58,649 bases of DNA from an uncultured Clostridia bacterium (GCA_944390525.1 CALXQH010000051.1:1-58649), one strand, 5' to 3'; numbered from the stretch's first letter, positions 21,256-30,254 are shown. Numbers and translations are program-made. Notes: generated by a model not told the origin, from the letters alone.

Positions 21256-22039
21256 ATGATATTGTTTGACTCACATGCACACTATAATGATGAAAAATTT
21301 GATGAAGATAGAAAAGAGATTATAAAAAAAGTATATGAAAATGGAATAAAAAAATTGATATGTGCAGGATATAATGTAAGATCTTCAAAAAAAGCAGTAG
21401 AAATAGCAAATAATTATAATTATATTTATGCCACAGTAGGTATATCTCCAAATGATATACCAAGTGCTGAATCAATATTAGAAAACGACTTAGAAAATAT
21501 TAAACAATTAGCTAAAAATAAAAAGGTAGTAGCTATACGGAGAAATAGGAATAGATTACTATTGGAATAAAGAAAATAAAGAACAACAAAAATATGCTTT
21601 TATAAAACAAATAGAACTTGCAAATTACTTAGACCTTCCTATAGTTATACATACAAGAGAAGCTATCCATGATACAATAGATATATTAAAAAATCAAATT
21701 AAAGCAAACAAAAAGGGAGTATTTCATTGCTGTCCTTTAAATATAGAATTAATAAAACAAGCAGTTAAATTAGAATATTATATTTCATTCGCAGGACCTG
21801 TTACATTTAAAAACTCTAAAAATGCTATGGAAGCCATAAAAGAAGTTCCTTTAAATAAAATTCTGATAGAAACAGATAGCCCATATTTGGCGCCAGAACC
21901 AAAACGAGGCACTAGAAATGACTCATCTAACATAAAATATATAGCAGAGAAAATAGCTCAAATAAAAGAAATTACTACAGAAGAAATTTCAAAAATTACA
22001 TATGAAAATGCAAAAAAAATATTTGAAATAAGTAATTAA
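21256..22039 (+). CDS. tatD: TatD-family metal-dependent DNase, frame interrupted at an in-frame CGG
   Basis: A TIM-barrel metal hydrolase of the TatD/YcfH family. ATG 21256 has AAGGAG upstream. The first frame gives 104 codons and ends at TAA 21568. Skipping the C of CGG 21538 (codon 95) gives an intact protein of 260 aa, the normal family length. All metal ligands are then present in order: H7 and H9 (S-H-A-H), Glu96 (A-I-G-E-I-G-I-D-Y-Y), the His of V-I-H-T-R-E-A, the His of V-F-H-C-C and the Asp of T-D-S-P-Y-L-A-P. The break falls inside the conserved G-E-I-G-x-D motif, so the expected residue at the skipped position is certain to be Gly. The Met at 21827 has no ribosome binding site. Recoding is the favoured reading; a pseudogene or sequence error is possible. 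Confidence 0.88.
21538..21541 (+). other. Putative CGGA +1 recoding site in tatD
   Basis: Frame zero reads GCT ATA CGG AGA AAT and then reaches TAA. Without the C it reads GCT ATA GGA GAA ATA GGA ATA, that is A-I-G-E-I-G-I, the conserved TatD metal-site motif. There is no homopolymer at the site. Confidence 0.85.
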
Positions 22040-22060
22040 ATACTTATTTCAAATTTTTTA
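22021..22060. terminator. Bidirectional terminator shared by tatD and htpX
   Basis: A perfect 14-bp inverted repeat (22021-22034 with 22041-22054, loop ATTAAA) overlaps the stop codons of the convergent tatD and htpX genes. It has T runs in both directions. Confidence 0.8.
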
Positions 22061-22943
22061 ATGCTTCTATCCTATCTTCAGTAGAAGGGTGAGTAGACCA
22101 AACACTACTAGATTTTTTCTTATTTTTAGCACCTTTCTTAAATGGACTAACTATATACATATGTGCTGTAGAATTATTAGCTGTTTTTAATTGGTTAGAA
22201 TCTTCTTCTAATTTTTGAAGAGCAGATATTAATCCTTTAGGATTACGAGTAAGTTCAACAGCAGAAGCATCAGCTAAAAATTCTCTTCTTCTAGAAATAG
22301 CAAGTCTCATAAGTTCACCAAAAATAGGAGATAAAATAAGTGCTACTAGCCCTATTAACATTAAGATAGCATTTCCTTTATTATCATTATCTCTATCTCT
22401 ACCATGACTCCAAAACAACATTCTAGAAACTAAATCTGAAAGCATTACTACAAGACCAACCATAACTGTTACAATAGCAGACAAACAAATATCATAATTT
22501 TTAATATGAGAAAGCTCATGTGCTATTACGCCTTCTAATTCGTAATAATCTAATTTTTCAAGTAAGCCTGTTGTAACGCAAATAATTGAATTTTGAGGAT
22601 TTCTACCAGTAGCAAAAGCATTTGGTTGAGCATCTTCTACTATATATAGTCTTGGTTTAACGGTAAGACCAGAAGAAACCATTAATCCATCCAAAATATT
22701 TACAAGTTTTGCATTTTCTTCATGTGTAGCAGGCCTAGCTTTATTGAGTGATAAAATTATTTTATCACTATAATAATAAGAGCTCCAAGCAGAAATAATA
22801 GAAATCATAAGAGCAATTATAATAGAAACAGCGCCTAAATCAAAAGCCATACAAACATAATATACAATTAAAGTAATAACTAAAATAAAAGCACTAATAA
22901 TAAAAGCAGTTTTAATTTTATTTTTTTTAATATCTGAATACAT
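22044..22943 (-). CDS. htpX: HtpX-type membrane zinc metalloprotease (M48)
   Basis: 299 aa. M48 membrane proteases degrade misfolded membrane proteins. There are two N-terminal membrane helices (about 12-32 and 37-54), then the catalytic zinc motif H-E-L-S-H at 142-146, two more helices (about 155-175 and 190-210) and the third zinc ligand Glu in R-R-E-F-L-A-D-A. This matches HtpX in order and length. It is downstream of lemA by 23 bases in the same orientation; the lemA-htpX pair is common across bacteria. Confidence 0.93.
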   Translation of the reverse strand: MYSDIKKNKIKTAFIISAFILVITLIVYYVCMAFDLGAVSIIIALMISIISAWSSYYYSDKIILSLNKARPATHEENAKLVNILDGLMVSSGLTVKPRLYIVEDAQPNAFATGRNPQNSIICVTTGLLEKLDYYELEGVIAHELSHIKNYDICLSAIVTVMVGLVVMLSDLVSRMLFWSHGRDRDNDNKGNAILMLIGLVALILSPIFGELMRLAISRRREFLADASAVELTRNPKGLISALQKLEEDSNQLKTANNSTAHMYIVSPFKKGAKNKKKSSSVWSTHPSTEDRIEALKNLK

Positions 22944-22966
22944 TTTAAATCCCTTACCTTATAGCA

Positions 22967-23530
22967 TTATTTGTTAAAATCAACTTTTACATTTTTTCTA
23001 ACTTCATCACTTTCAGCTTCAAATAAAGATTCTGGTGTAAAATGAAACATAGAAGCAATAAAATTAGAAGGGAATAATTCTAATTTTGTATTATATCTAG
23101 TAACACTGTCATTATAAAATTGTCTAGAATATGAAATTTTATTTTCAGTTCCTCTTAATTCTTCTTGAAGTTCAGAAAAATTTTGATTTGCTTTTAAATC
23201 AGGATAGTTTTCTGAAACTGCCATGATAGTTTTTAGTGCATTAGATAATTGATTGTCTAGATTAGCTTTTTCGCTTACAGATTCTGCTTTGGCCCAAGAA
23301 GTACGAAGTTGAGTGACTTTTTCCAAAGTTTCTTTTTCATGTGCCATATAACCTTTTACACATTCTATTAAATTTGGAATTAAGTCAAACCTTCTTTGTA
23401 ATTGTACATCAATTTGACTCCAAGCATTTTTTACACGTTGTTTAAGAGTTACTAAACTATTATAAATAAAAATAACAAAGATGAATAAAACAACAACAAT
23501 TCCCAATAAAATCCACAACATAAAATTCAC
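22967..23530 (-). CDS. lemA: LemA family protein
   Basis: 187 aa. It has one N-terminal membrane helix (about 3-22, short outside end), then an all-helical cytoplasmic domain with the family signatures V-K-N-A-W-S-Q-I-D-V-Q-L-Q-R-R-F-D-L-I-P-N-L, V-S-E-N-Y-P-D-L-K-A-N and T-E-N-K-I-S-Y-S-R-Q-F-Y-N-D-S-V. The molecular role of LemA is not well defined. Linkage to the HtpX protease suggests a shared role in membrane protein quality control. Ribosome binding site AAAGGAG lies just upstream. Confidence 0.93.
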   Translation of the reverse strand: MNFMLWILLGIVVVLFIFVIFIYNSLVTLKQRVKNAWSQIDVQLQRRFDLIPNLIECVKGYMAHEKETLEKVTQLRTSWAKAESVSEKANLDNQLSNALKTIMAVSENYPDLKANQNFSELQEELRGTENKISYSRQFYNDSVTRYNTKLELFPSNFIASMFHFTPESLFEAESDEVRKNVKVDFNK

Positions 23531-23696
23531 TCCTTTTTATAATTATATATATTTATAATATCACATAGAAAAACAATATACAATAAAAAATCATAATTTT
23601 GTACAAGCTAGCATATAATATAGTATATTTTAAAATAAACAAAATATTACAAAAAGTGAAAAGGTTGTAACATTAAAGTTATAGTTTTACAAAAAT

Positions 23697-23725
23697 TTGA
23701 CAAGTTTTATAAAAAATGGTATAAT
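23697..23725 (+). promoter_or_regulatory. Consensus sigma-A promoter for the SleB/G5 hydrolase
   Basis: TTGACA (23697-23702), a 17-bp spacer and TATAAT (23720-23725) match the housekeeping consensus at every position. It lies 35 bp before the start of the next gene, which suggests vegetative expression rather than a forespore-only pattern. Confidence 0.85.
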
Positions 23726-23760
23726 ATGATTGTTGCTTTTAAGGAGGGAACAAATTAAAT

Positions 23761-24762
23761 ATGAAAAATGATGATAAAGCATCAATATCGCTGAAAAAAA
23801 TAATATGTATTAGTATTCTATTTATTTTTATAATGGCAGCAGTAGTAACAGCTGGAAATATAAAAATAAATAATGTTAAAATAATCCTTGCTAGTGGATA
23901 TGAAATGAACATATTAACAAGCAAAAATAACATAAAAGAGATACTTGATGAAAATCATATAATATTATTAGAAGATGAAAAAGTAATACCAAGCTTAGAA
24001 TCTGAATTATCAGATAATAATACAATTAAAATTTTAAAAATAACAGAAGAAGAAATTGAAACACCAGAAGTTATAGAAACTTCTGAAAATATTAAAATTG
24101 AAGAATTATTAGAAAGTTATGACACAATTATAGAAAAAATTGTGGTAGAAGAAGTAAAAATACCATATGAAACAATTAAAAAAAATAAAGCTTCAGGTTC
24201 TGGAACAACTCAAGACCAAGTAGTACAATATGGAGTAGATGGGTTAAAAGAAATAACTTATAAAGTAAAATATCAAAATGAAAAGTTAATAGAAAAAAAA
24301 GAAATATCTTCAAAAATTATTCGTGAACCAGTAGACAAAATTGTAGAAGTAAGAAACAAACAAATAACATCAAGAGCAGGTACAACGGTTAGATATGGTG
24401 GTAAATGGACTTATTCAGAAGAAGAACTTGATTTATTATGTGCTATTACAGCACAAGAAGCTTGTTCAAGCTATAATGCAGCTTTAGCCGTTATTACTTG
24501 TGCAGCTAACAGAGCGGAAAGTAAAAAGTGGAGTTACAATGGTACAGATCCATTAAGTCAATATAAAGCACCAGGACAGTTTTGCTACTCTATTGATAAT
24601 TATTGGAAAAAAAGATTAAATGGAAACTACCCATCATATGTAAAACAAGCTGTAATAGATGCCTTAAATGGAAAAAGAAATCACAATTATCTATCATTTA
24701 GATCAGCTGGTTATGCAAGTGGTGTAAATATAGGTGGTAACGTATATTTTAATGAAATGTAA
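23761..24762 (+). CDS. G5-domain cell wall hydrolase with SleB-type catalytic domain
   Basis: 333 aa, secreted or membrane-anchored (helix about 11-33). A YabE-like segment (residues about 45-105) precedes a G5 domain (about 120-205, E-K-I-V-x-E-x-V-K-I-P-Y-E-T and G-V-D-G-L-K-E-I-T-Y). The C terminus (about 220-333) is a hydrolase_2/SleB domain with L-L-C-A-I-T-A-Q-E-A as the catalytic-Glu segment and F-R-S-A-G near the end. SleB-type enzymes are lytic transglycosylases that act on spore cortex or growing wall. The strong AAGGAGG lies 13 bases before ATG 23761, which is long, but no nearer start is in frame. The consensus promoter upstream suggests a role in vegetative wall turnover. Confidence 0.85.
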   Translation: MKNDDKASISLKKIICISILFIFIMAAVVTAGNIKINNVKIILASGYEMNILTSKNNIKEILDENHIILLEDEKVIPSLESELSDNNTIKILKITEEEIETPEVIETSENIKIEELLESYDTIIEKIVVEEVKIPYETIKKNKASGSGTTQDQVVQYGVDGLKEITYKVKYQNEKLIEKKEISSKIIREPVDKIVEVRNKQITSRAGTTVRYGGKWTYSEEELDLLCAITAQEACSSYNAALAVITCAANRAESKKWSYNGTDPLSQYKAPGQFCYSIDNYWKKRLNGNYPSYVKQAVIDALNGKRNHNYLSFRSAGYASGVNIGGNVYFNEM

Positions 24763-24778
24763 TTTAATAACAAGCAAC

Positions 24779-24812
24779 AAAACGAACTTTATTTTAAAAA
24801 GTTCGTTTTATT
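24779..24812 (+). terminator. Rho-independent terminator after the SleB/G5 hydrolase
   Basis: A 12-bp stem (AAAACGAACTTT, 24779-24790, with 24798-24809), loop ATTTTAA, T-rich 3' end. Confidence 0.8.
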
Positions 24813-24909
24813 CTTTTATATGAAAATAGATTTAGTTATTAATATAAATCTTGAAATTATATAGATTTTATGCTATATTATTAATAAAATTTAAGAAAGA
24901 GAGTAAATT

Positions 24910-25671
24910 ATGAAATTAATTTCATGGAATGTAAATGGATTAAGAGCAGCTGTAAAAAAAGGTTTTAAAGAATTTTTTAACCAAATAGATGCAGATATAT
25001 TTTGCATACAAGAAACAAAAATGCAACTAGAACAAATAGATATAGAAATTCAAAATATGTTAAAAGGATACTATTGCTATTGGAATAGCGCTATAAAAAA
25101 AGGCTATTCTGGAACAGCAGTATTTACTAAAAAAGAACCTATAAATGTTACATATGGAATTGGAAAGGAAGAACATGATCAAGAAGGAAGAGTAATAACA
25201 TTAGAGTATAAAGAATTTTATTTAGTAAATTGTTATACTCCAAACTCAAAAAGAGAATTGGAAAGATTAGAATATAGAATGGTTTGGGAAGATGAAATAA
25301 GGAAGTATCTATTAAAATTAAATAAAATAAAACCAGTAGTACTATGCGGAGACTTAAATGTAGCACATAAAGAGATAGATTTAAAAAATCCACAAAGCAA
25401 TAAACATAATGCAGGATTTACAAATGAAGAAAGAGAAAAAATAGAACTATTATTAAATGCTGGCTTTACTGATAGTTTTCGTTACTTGTATCCTACAAAA
25501 GAAAATTGTTACACATGGTGGTCATATATGTTTAACGCAAGAAAAAATAATGCAGGCTGGAGAATAGACTATTTTATAGTATCAAAGTCTATTGAACAAA
25601 AAATAAAGGAAGCTATAATATATTCAGATATTATGGGAAGTGACCACTGCCCAATAGGTTTATATATTTAA
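24910..25671 (+). CDS. xth: Exodeoxyribonuclease III (AP endonuclease)
   Basis: 253 aa, full length. This class II AP endonuclease and 3'-5' exonuclease works in base excision repair. Family signatures are in order: M-K-L-I-S-W-N-V-N-G-L-R, the metal ligand Glu in I-Q-E-T-K-M, V-N-C-Y-T-P-N-S, G-D-L-N-V-A, W-R-I-D-Y-F and the catalytic His in G-S-D-H-C-P-I. The start has AAGAAAGAGAG upstream. The AI-2E-type permease follows after 35 bases, possibly in the same transcript. Confidence 0.95.
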   Translation: MKLISWNVNGLRAAVKKGFKEFFNQIDADIFCIQETKMQLEQIDIEIQNMLKGYYCYWNSAIKKGYSGTAVFTKKEPINVTYGIGKEEHDQEGRVITLEYKEFYLVNCYTPNSKRELERLEYRMVWEDEIRKYLLKLNKIKPVVLCGDLNVAHKEIDLKNPQSNKHNAGFTNEEREKIELLLNAGFTDSFRYLYPTKENCYTWWSYMFNARKNNAGWRIDYFIVSKSIEQKIKEAIIYSDIMGSDHCPIGLYI

Positions 25672-25706
25672 GTATTATGAAAATAAAATTAATATAGGAG
25701 TTTGTT

Positions 25707-26828
25707 ATGGAAGAAAAGAAAAAGAGTTTTAATTGGCTTTATTGGTTTAGTTTAGCGATAGCCATTATAGTAGTATATAAATTGTTAGATAACTTTGCAC
25801 AAATAACTAATTGGATTGGTGAATTATTTGATATTTTAATGCCATTTGTAATAGGATTGCTTATTGCATATTTGTTTTATATTCCTTGTAAAAATGTAGA
25901 AAAAATATACAAAAAATCCAAAAAAATAAAATTAATATCTAAAAAGGCAAGAGTATTGTCAGTAATTACTGTATATATTATTACAATACTATTAATTATT
26001 TTAATATTAAATTTTGTAATACCAACAATATCAAAAAGTATAGCAGATTTTATAAATAATTTTGGAAATTATTATAGTAATACTGTAAACGCAATAAATG
26101 ATTTACCTGAAGACTCAATACTAAGAAATGAAATTATTATAAATGCAATAAAAGCAATTAGCGAAATTGATTTAAAACAATATTTAAATATTGAAAATTT
26201 AACACAATATGCAAAAGAAGCAATAAATATTGTTAATAGCATATTTGATATATTTGTTTCATTAATTGTTTCAGTATATTTATTAGTGGAAAGAACTAGA
26301 ATATTAAACTTTTTAAAAAAATTTACAGCAGCAGTATTTAAAAAAGATACTTACAAAATTTTGGGAAGATATTTTAATAAGTCAAATGAAGTATTTTTCA
26401 AATTTATTTCTAGTCAAGTATTAGATGCAATAGTAGTTGGAATATTAACTTCTGTTGCTATGTCAATAATAGGGGTAAGATATGCTGTATTGTTAGGATT
26501 TATGATAGGATTATTTAATTTAATACCATATTTTGGTGCTATAATTGCAGTAATTGCAGCTATAATTATTACAATATTTACTGGCGGTTTAGGTCAGGCA
26601 ATAGTAATGGCGATAGTAGTTACAATCATTCAACAAATTGATGCAAATATTATAAATCCAAAAATTACAGGAAACTCATTATCTATAAGTCCATTATTAG
26701 TAATTTTTGCAGTAACACTTGGTGGAGCATATTTTGGAATATTAGGAATGTTTTTAGCAGTTCCAGTATTTACGGTTATTAAGCTATTAATAGAGGAGAC
26801 TATAGAATATAAACAAAATAGAGAATAA
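25707..26828 (+). CDS. AI-2E-family permease (YtvI/PerM-like)
   Basis: 373 aa membrane protein. The arrangement is typical of the AI-2E transporter superfamily: two N-terminal helices (about 12-30, 36-58), one at about 75-100, a soluble loop (about 105-170), then four or five helices, with the family signature G-x-F-N-L-I-P-Y-F-G-A near residue 270. I-N-P-K-I-T-G is also conserved. Members export or exchange small solutes; the substrate cannot be read from the sequence and need not be autoinducer-2. Start ATG 25707 has AGGAG upstream. Confidence 0.85.
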   Translation: MEEKKKSFNWLYWFSLAIAIIVVYKLLDNFAQITNWIGELFDILMPFVIGLLIAYLFYIPCKNVEKIYKKSKKIKLISKKARVLSVITVYIITILLIILILNFVIPTISKSIADFINNFGNYYSNTVNAINDLPEDSILRNEIIINAIKAISEIDLKQYLNIENLTQYAKEAINIVNSIFDIFVSLIVSVYLLVERTRILNFLKKFTAAVFKKDTYKILGRYFNKSNEVFFKFISSQVLDAIVVGILTSVAMSIIGVRYAVLLGFMIGLFNLIPYFGAIIAVIAAIIITIFTGGLGQAIVMAIVVTIIQQIDANIINPKITGNSLSISPLLVIFAVTLGGAYFGILGMFLAVPVFTVIKLLIEETIEYKQNRE

Positions 26829-26863
26829 AAAATAAACTGATAAATTACTATCAGTTTATTTTT
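26828..26863. terminator. Bidirectional terminator between convergent membrane protein genes
   Basis: A perfect 15-bp inverted repeat (26828-26842 with 26849-26863, loop AATTAC), with A and T runs at its ends, lies exactly between the two stop codons. Confidence 0.85.
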
Positions 26864-26864
26864 A

Positions 26865-27353
26865 TTAAAAATGACTAAAAATATATTGAATTCCTCCATT
26901 AGCTATAGCTGTGATAGTAAGAACGATAATACCTGCCGTAAGTACTCCAGCCACAATAGGAGGAATTGCCTTTTTTGGTGGTAAATTTAAAAAATTTGCA
27001 ATAAGAGAACCTACCCAAGCACCAGTACCGGGTAAAGGAACTGCAACAAAAAGAAATAATCCAAGTGCGGTAAAATTTTGCAATTTTTCACTTTCTTTGA
27101 TTTTATTAGTAGCTCTATTAGTAGCCCAATCAATTACAATTTTAAAAGGCTTCCATCTTCCAAAAAAATCAAATAAAGGACGAATAAATTTAACAATAAA
27201 ATAAACAGGAACAATATTACCTAAAAAACTAAATATAAAGGCTTCAAAATAGGAAAGCCCCATTCCAACTCCTATAGGTATAGCACCTCTTAGTTCTATA
27301 ATAGGAACCATTCCCACTAAAAACGTAATTAAATATTTAAAAAAAACTGACAT
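26865..27353 (-). CDS. Small multidrug-export family membrane protein (COG2426-like)
   Basis: 162 aa with about four or five membrane helices. Signatures of the family are E-L-R-G-A-I-P-I-G near residue 21 and P-L-P-G-T-G-A-W-V-G near residue 110. The family name reflects an early drug-export annotation; the substrate is not established. The annotated ATG 27353 has no close ribosome binding site. The nearest good one (AAAGGAG) lies about 38 bases further upstream, separated from the ATG by an 8-bp hairpin (27365-27387). The frame is open across this region, but no standard start lies nearer to that site. Confidence 0.75.
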   Translation of the reverse strand: MSVFFKYLITFLVGMVPIIELRGAIPIGVGMGLSYFEAFIFSFLGNIVPVYFIVKFIRPLFDFFGRWKPFKIVIDWATNRATNKIKESEKLQNFTALGLFLFVAVPLPGTGAWVGSLIANFLNLPPKKAIPPIVAGVLTAGIIVLTITAIANGGIQYIFSHF

Positions 27354-27726
27354 AATAATATATAAACTAATTATACAAAAATTAGTTATTACTCCTTTCT
27401 AAAGAAAAATATAATATTAGTAATTTTACTATATCAAAAACAATTTGTCTACAAAAATAAATAAAATATTTGCGTAAAGTTTAAAAATTTTGTAATAGTA
27501 AAATTAGGTTACATAATTAGAAAAAACTTACAACTCAGTAATAATCTGGGAATATTACAAATTTGTAATTAAATCTTAATAATTCACAAAAAAAGACAGG
27601 AATCTCCTTTATCCCTAAGCTAGTTTCTTGTAAAATATAGATATACCAACTATTGCATAGATTGTAAATATAATATTTTTTTGTTAAAATATAAGTATAA
27701 AATAATTTAAAGAAGGAGAAAATGTC
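27354..27726. other. Divergent intergenic region with a hairpin and a 14-bp palindrome
   Basis: 373 bp between the reverse export-family gene and the forward GLUG/dockerin gene. It contains AACTAATT-N7-AATTAGTT (27365-27387) between the reverse gene's ribosome binding site and its ATG, and a perfect palindrome TTACAAATTTGTAA at 27555-27568 that could be an operator. Upstream of the dockerin gene there are TATAAT-like hexamers, but no clear -35. No coding potential was seen. Confidence 0.4.
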
Positions 27727-29421
27727 ATGTGCCAAAAAAAGAGAAAAATATTTAAAAAACTTTTTATAATGATATTATTTCAATTATTACTATTAATTAT
27801 TACCTTATTATTTAATAATAATACAATAAAAGCAGCAACAGAAACTAAGTATTATATAAATAATGAGCAGGAATTAAAAGAATTTGCTGAAGATGTAAAT
27901 AATGGTAATACATATGAAGGATCAATTGTATATTTAACAAAGGATATAAAATTAACTTGCAATGAAACAAATCAATGGATACCAATAGGAAGTTGTAATG
28001 TAGACAATGGAAATTTCGCTCAAAATACTGCAGACAAAAAAGTATTTGCAGGTATTTTTGATGGAAAAGGATATACAATAAGTGGCATTTATATAGATTC
28101 AAATCAAAATTATGTAGGTTTATTTGGATATAATGAAGGTACTATAAAAAATTTAAAATTAAAAGATTCTACAATAAAATCTAGTAAGAATTATGTAGGA
28201 GGAATTGTAGCATATAACACAGGTACAATGATAAACTGCCATAATTATGCAAATATTATAAGTAATAGTTCAAATGGAGTAAGTGGTGGAGTATCAGCAT
28301 ATTCTATAGAAGCTAATTTAATAGATTGTAGTAATAAAGGAAAAATCCAAGGTGAAAATGGATTTATTGCAGGAGTAACTGGTTATGCTAAAGCAACAAA
28401 AATAGAAAATTGTTATAATATAGGAGAAATAAAAACTAATGCATATGCTGCATCAGGAATATGTGGATTAAGCCAAAATTCTTGGATATATAATTGCTAT
28501 AATAAAGGAGAAGTTACAGCAATTAATTATGTTGGCGGAATAGTTGCACAATCTTTAGAATATTCAAGTATATTAAATAGTTATAACTTAGGAAAAGTAG
28601 AAAATATAATTAAAGACACAAACCAAAAAGATGAAGCTTATGTAGGAGGAATTGTAGCATATTCTGGACTTGAAGACCAAAGTAATAGTAAAATAATAAA
28701 CTGCTATAATATGGGAGAAATAACTACTAATAGTACTGCATATAAAGGAAATGTATCAGCAAAACATGATTTAGGTATAATAGACAATTGCTATTACGAG
28801 AAAAATTCAATTGGAGCAATAGGGCAAAATAATAATACAGCCAAAACAACTAATCTTGTAGAATTAGAAAAAGATAAAATAAAAGAAGAAGACACAATAT
28901 CTAAATTAAATAAAGGGCAACAAGTATATTATTATGATGATCAAGTAATTAATAAAGGATACCCAATATTAGATAATCAACATAGAGTATTATTACAACC
29001 TAATGGAACAGATTCTAATGTTATAGTAAAAGATTCTGTAAGATATTTAAAAGATATTACACCACCTAGTTCTTTAGCAAAAGCTTTAACTGATGTTGAA
29101 ACAGAAGCTAATATTAAAGTAAATGACATAAAAATTGAAACAATAGATATAAATGACAAAATAACAACAGGAATGAAAATAACAACATATTTAAACGACG
29201 AGCAAGTAGAATATGTAGTAGTAGTAACAGGAGATCTACTAGGAGATGGAATAATGGACGATGCTGATTTACTAAAATTAGCAAGATATAAAGTTGGATT
29301 AGATACAAACTTAGAAGGAGCATTCTTAATGGCTACAGACGTAACTAGAAATAATATTCTTTCAGAAGATGCTGATTTATTAAAAATGGTAAGAATTTTA
29401 GTTGAAAAAGATAAATTTTAG
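27727..29421 (+). CDS. Secreted GLUG-repeat protein with a C-terminal dockerin
   Basis: 564 aa. ATG 27727 has AAGGAG 8 bases upstream; an ATG at 27722 runs quickly into a stop. The signal peptide ends near N-T-I-K-A-A. Residues about 110-360 contain GLUG-type repeats (Y-V-G-L-F-G-Y-N-x-G, Y-V-G-G-I-V-A-Y-N-T-G, N-Y-V-G-G-I-V-A-Q) with recurring I-x-N-C-Y-N units, likely a beta-helix. The last 60 residues are a type I dockerin-like pair of calcium loops: G-D-L-L-G-D-G-I-M-D-D-A-D-L-L-K-L-A-R-Y, then A-T-D-V-T-R-N-N-I-L-S-E-D-A-D-L-L-K. It has no membrane anchor. The next gene encodes an anchored cohesin-like protein 52 bases on, so surface attachment through dockerin-cohesin binding is likely. 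Confidence 0.82.
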   Translation: MCQKKRKIFKKLFIMILFQLLLLIITLLFNNNTIKAATETKYYINNEQELKEFAEDVNNGNTYEGSIVYLTKDIKLTCNETNQWIPIGSCNVDNGNFAQNTADKKVFAGIFDGKGYTISGIYIDSNQNYVGLFGYNEGTIKNLKLKDSTIKSSKNYVGGIVAYNTGTMINCHNYANIISNSSNGVSGGVSAYSIEANLIDCSNKGKIQGENGFIAGVTGYAKATKIENCYNIGEIKTNAYAASGICGLSQNSWIYNCYNKGEVTAINYVGGIVAQSLEYSSILNSYNLGKVENIIKDTNQKDEAYVGGIVAYSGLEDQSNSKIINCYNMGEITTNSTAYKGNVSAKHDLGIIDNCYYEKNSIGAIGQNNNTAKTTNLVELEKDKIKEEDTISKLNKGQQVYYYDDQVINKGYPILDNQHRVLLQPNGTDSNVIVKDSVRYLKDITPPSSLAKALTDVETEANIKVNDIKIETIDINDKITTGMKITTYLNDEQVEYVVVVTGDLLGDGIMDDADLLKLARYKVGLDTNLEGAFLMATDVTRNNILSEDADLLKMVRILVEKDKF

Positions 29422-29473
29422 TGTATAATATATTATATATAAAAGAATAATATAATAAATAAAGGAGAAAAAA

Positions 29474-30190
29474 ATGAAAAGAATAAAAACGATTATAACT
29501 ATAATGTTAATATGCTTACTATTTGGAACAACAATTGCATTAGCTGTTACCGGAACAGTATTAATCAATGGAGATTCAAAAGTAAAACCAGGAGAAGAAA
29601 AAAGTTTAAAAATAAAAATATCTTCAGATGAGCTTGTAGGAGTATTAAGTGGAAAAATAGAAACTAGCAGCAATATGGAAAACGTAACAATAACAGCATT
29701 AAATGGATGGAACTTAACACATAACCCTCAAACTGGTGCTTTTAACATATATAAAGCTGAAGGCTCAAAGTCAGAAGAAATAATAGAAATAAAATATACA
29801 GCTTCAAAAACAGAAGGAACAGCGAAAATAACTCTAAGTGAGCTAAACCTTACAACAACAAATTATGAAACAATACAATATCAAGATGTAGTAAAAAATA
29901 TAACAATAGCGAATGAAGATAATCAAAATAATAATGAAGAAAATAACGAAGAACAAAATAACCAAGTAAATAATGATGTACCAGAATTAAATATTATAGG
30001 AAATGAAGAAAACAATCAAACAAATAATACACAAAATAATCAAATTGGAAATAATACTGACAACACTACATCTGATGAAAAAATTCCACAAACAGGAGAG
30101 GATAATTATATATTAATTTCAATAGCTGCAATAGTTATATTATCAGTAATCTTCTATATTAAATATATGCAATACAGAAAAAATGTATAA
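29474..30190 (+). CDS. Wall-anchored cohesin-like protein with an IPQTG sorting signal
   Basis: 238 aa. A signal peptide (about 1-25) is followed by one beta-sandwich of about 120 residues (V-K-P-G-E-E-K-S-L-K-I-K-I near the start, T-A-K-I-T-L-S-E-L near the end) that resembles a single cohesin. An Asn/Glu/Gln-rich linker (about 153-202) spans the wall. The C terminus I-P-Q-T-G-E, a membrane helix and Y-R-K-N-V form a sortase signal. It follows the dockerin protein in the same orientation. The cohesin call rests on overall pattern and context and should be tested by structure or profile comparison. No sortase gene lies in the window. Confidence 0.68.
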   Translation: MKRIKTIITIMLICLLFGTTIALAVTGTVLINGDSKVKPGEEKSLKIKISSDELVGVLSGKIETSSNMENVTITALNGWNLTHNPQTGAFNIYKAEGSKSEEIIEIKYTASKTEGTAKITLSELNLTTTNYETIQYQDVVKNITIANEDNQNNNEENNEEQNNQVNNDVPELNIIGNEENNQTNNTQNNQIGNNTDNTTSDEKIPQTGEDNYILISIAAIVILSVIFYIKYMQYRKNV

Positions 30191-30209
30191 AATTTAAATA
30201 CGATATTAT

Positions 30210-30254
30210 AAAAATCAAAATATTAAATAATAAATTTAGTATTTTGATTTTTAA
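30210..30254 (+). terminator. Terminator after the cohesin-like gene
   Basis: A 13-bp AT-rich stem (AAAAATCAAAATA, 30210-30222, with 30240-30252) with a 17-base loop and T run. It is weaker than the others but correctly placed. Confidence 0.55.

Noticed and set aside
21827..22039. A separate small gene with the TatD C-terminal motif
   Set aside because: It is just the first Met after the frame change in tatD; the frame is open and conserved from 21539 on.
26911..27204. Forward open frame opposite the export-family membrane protein
   Set aside because: The reverse strand encodes a recognisable family with membrane helices; the forward frame has no family features.
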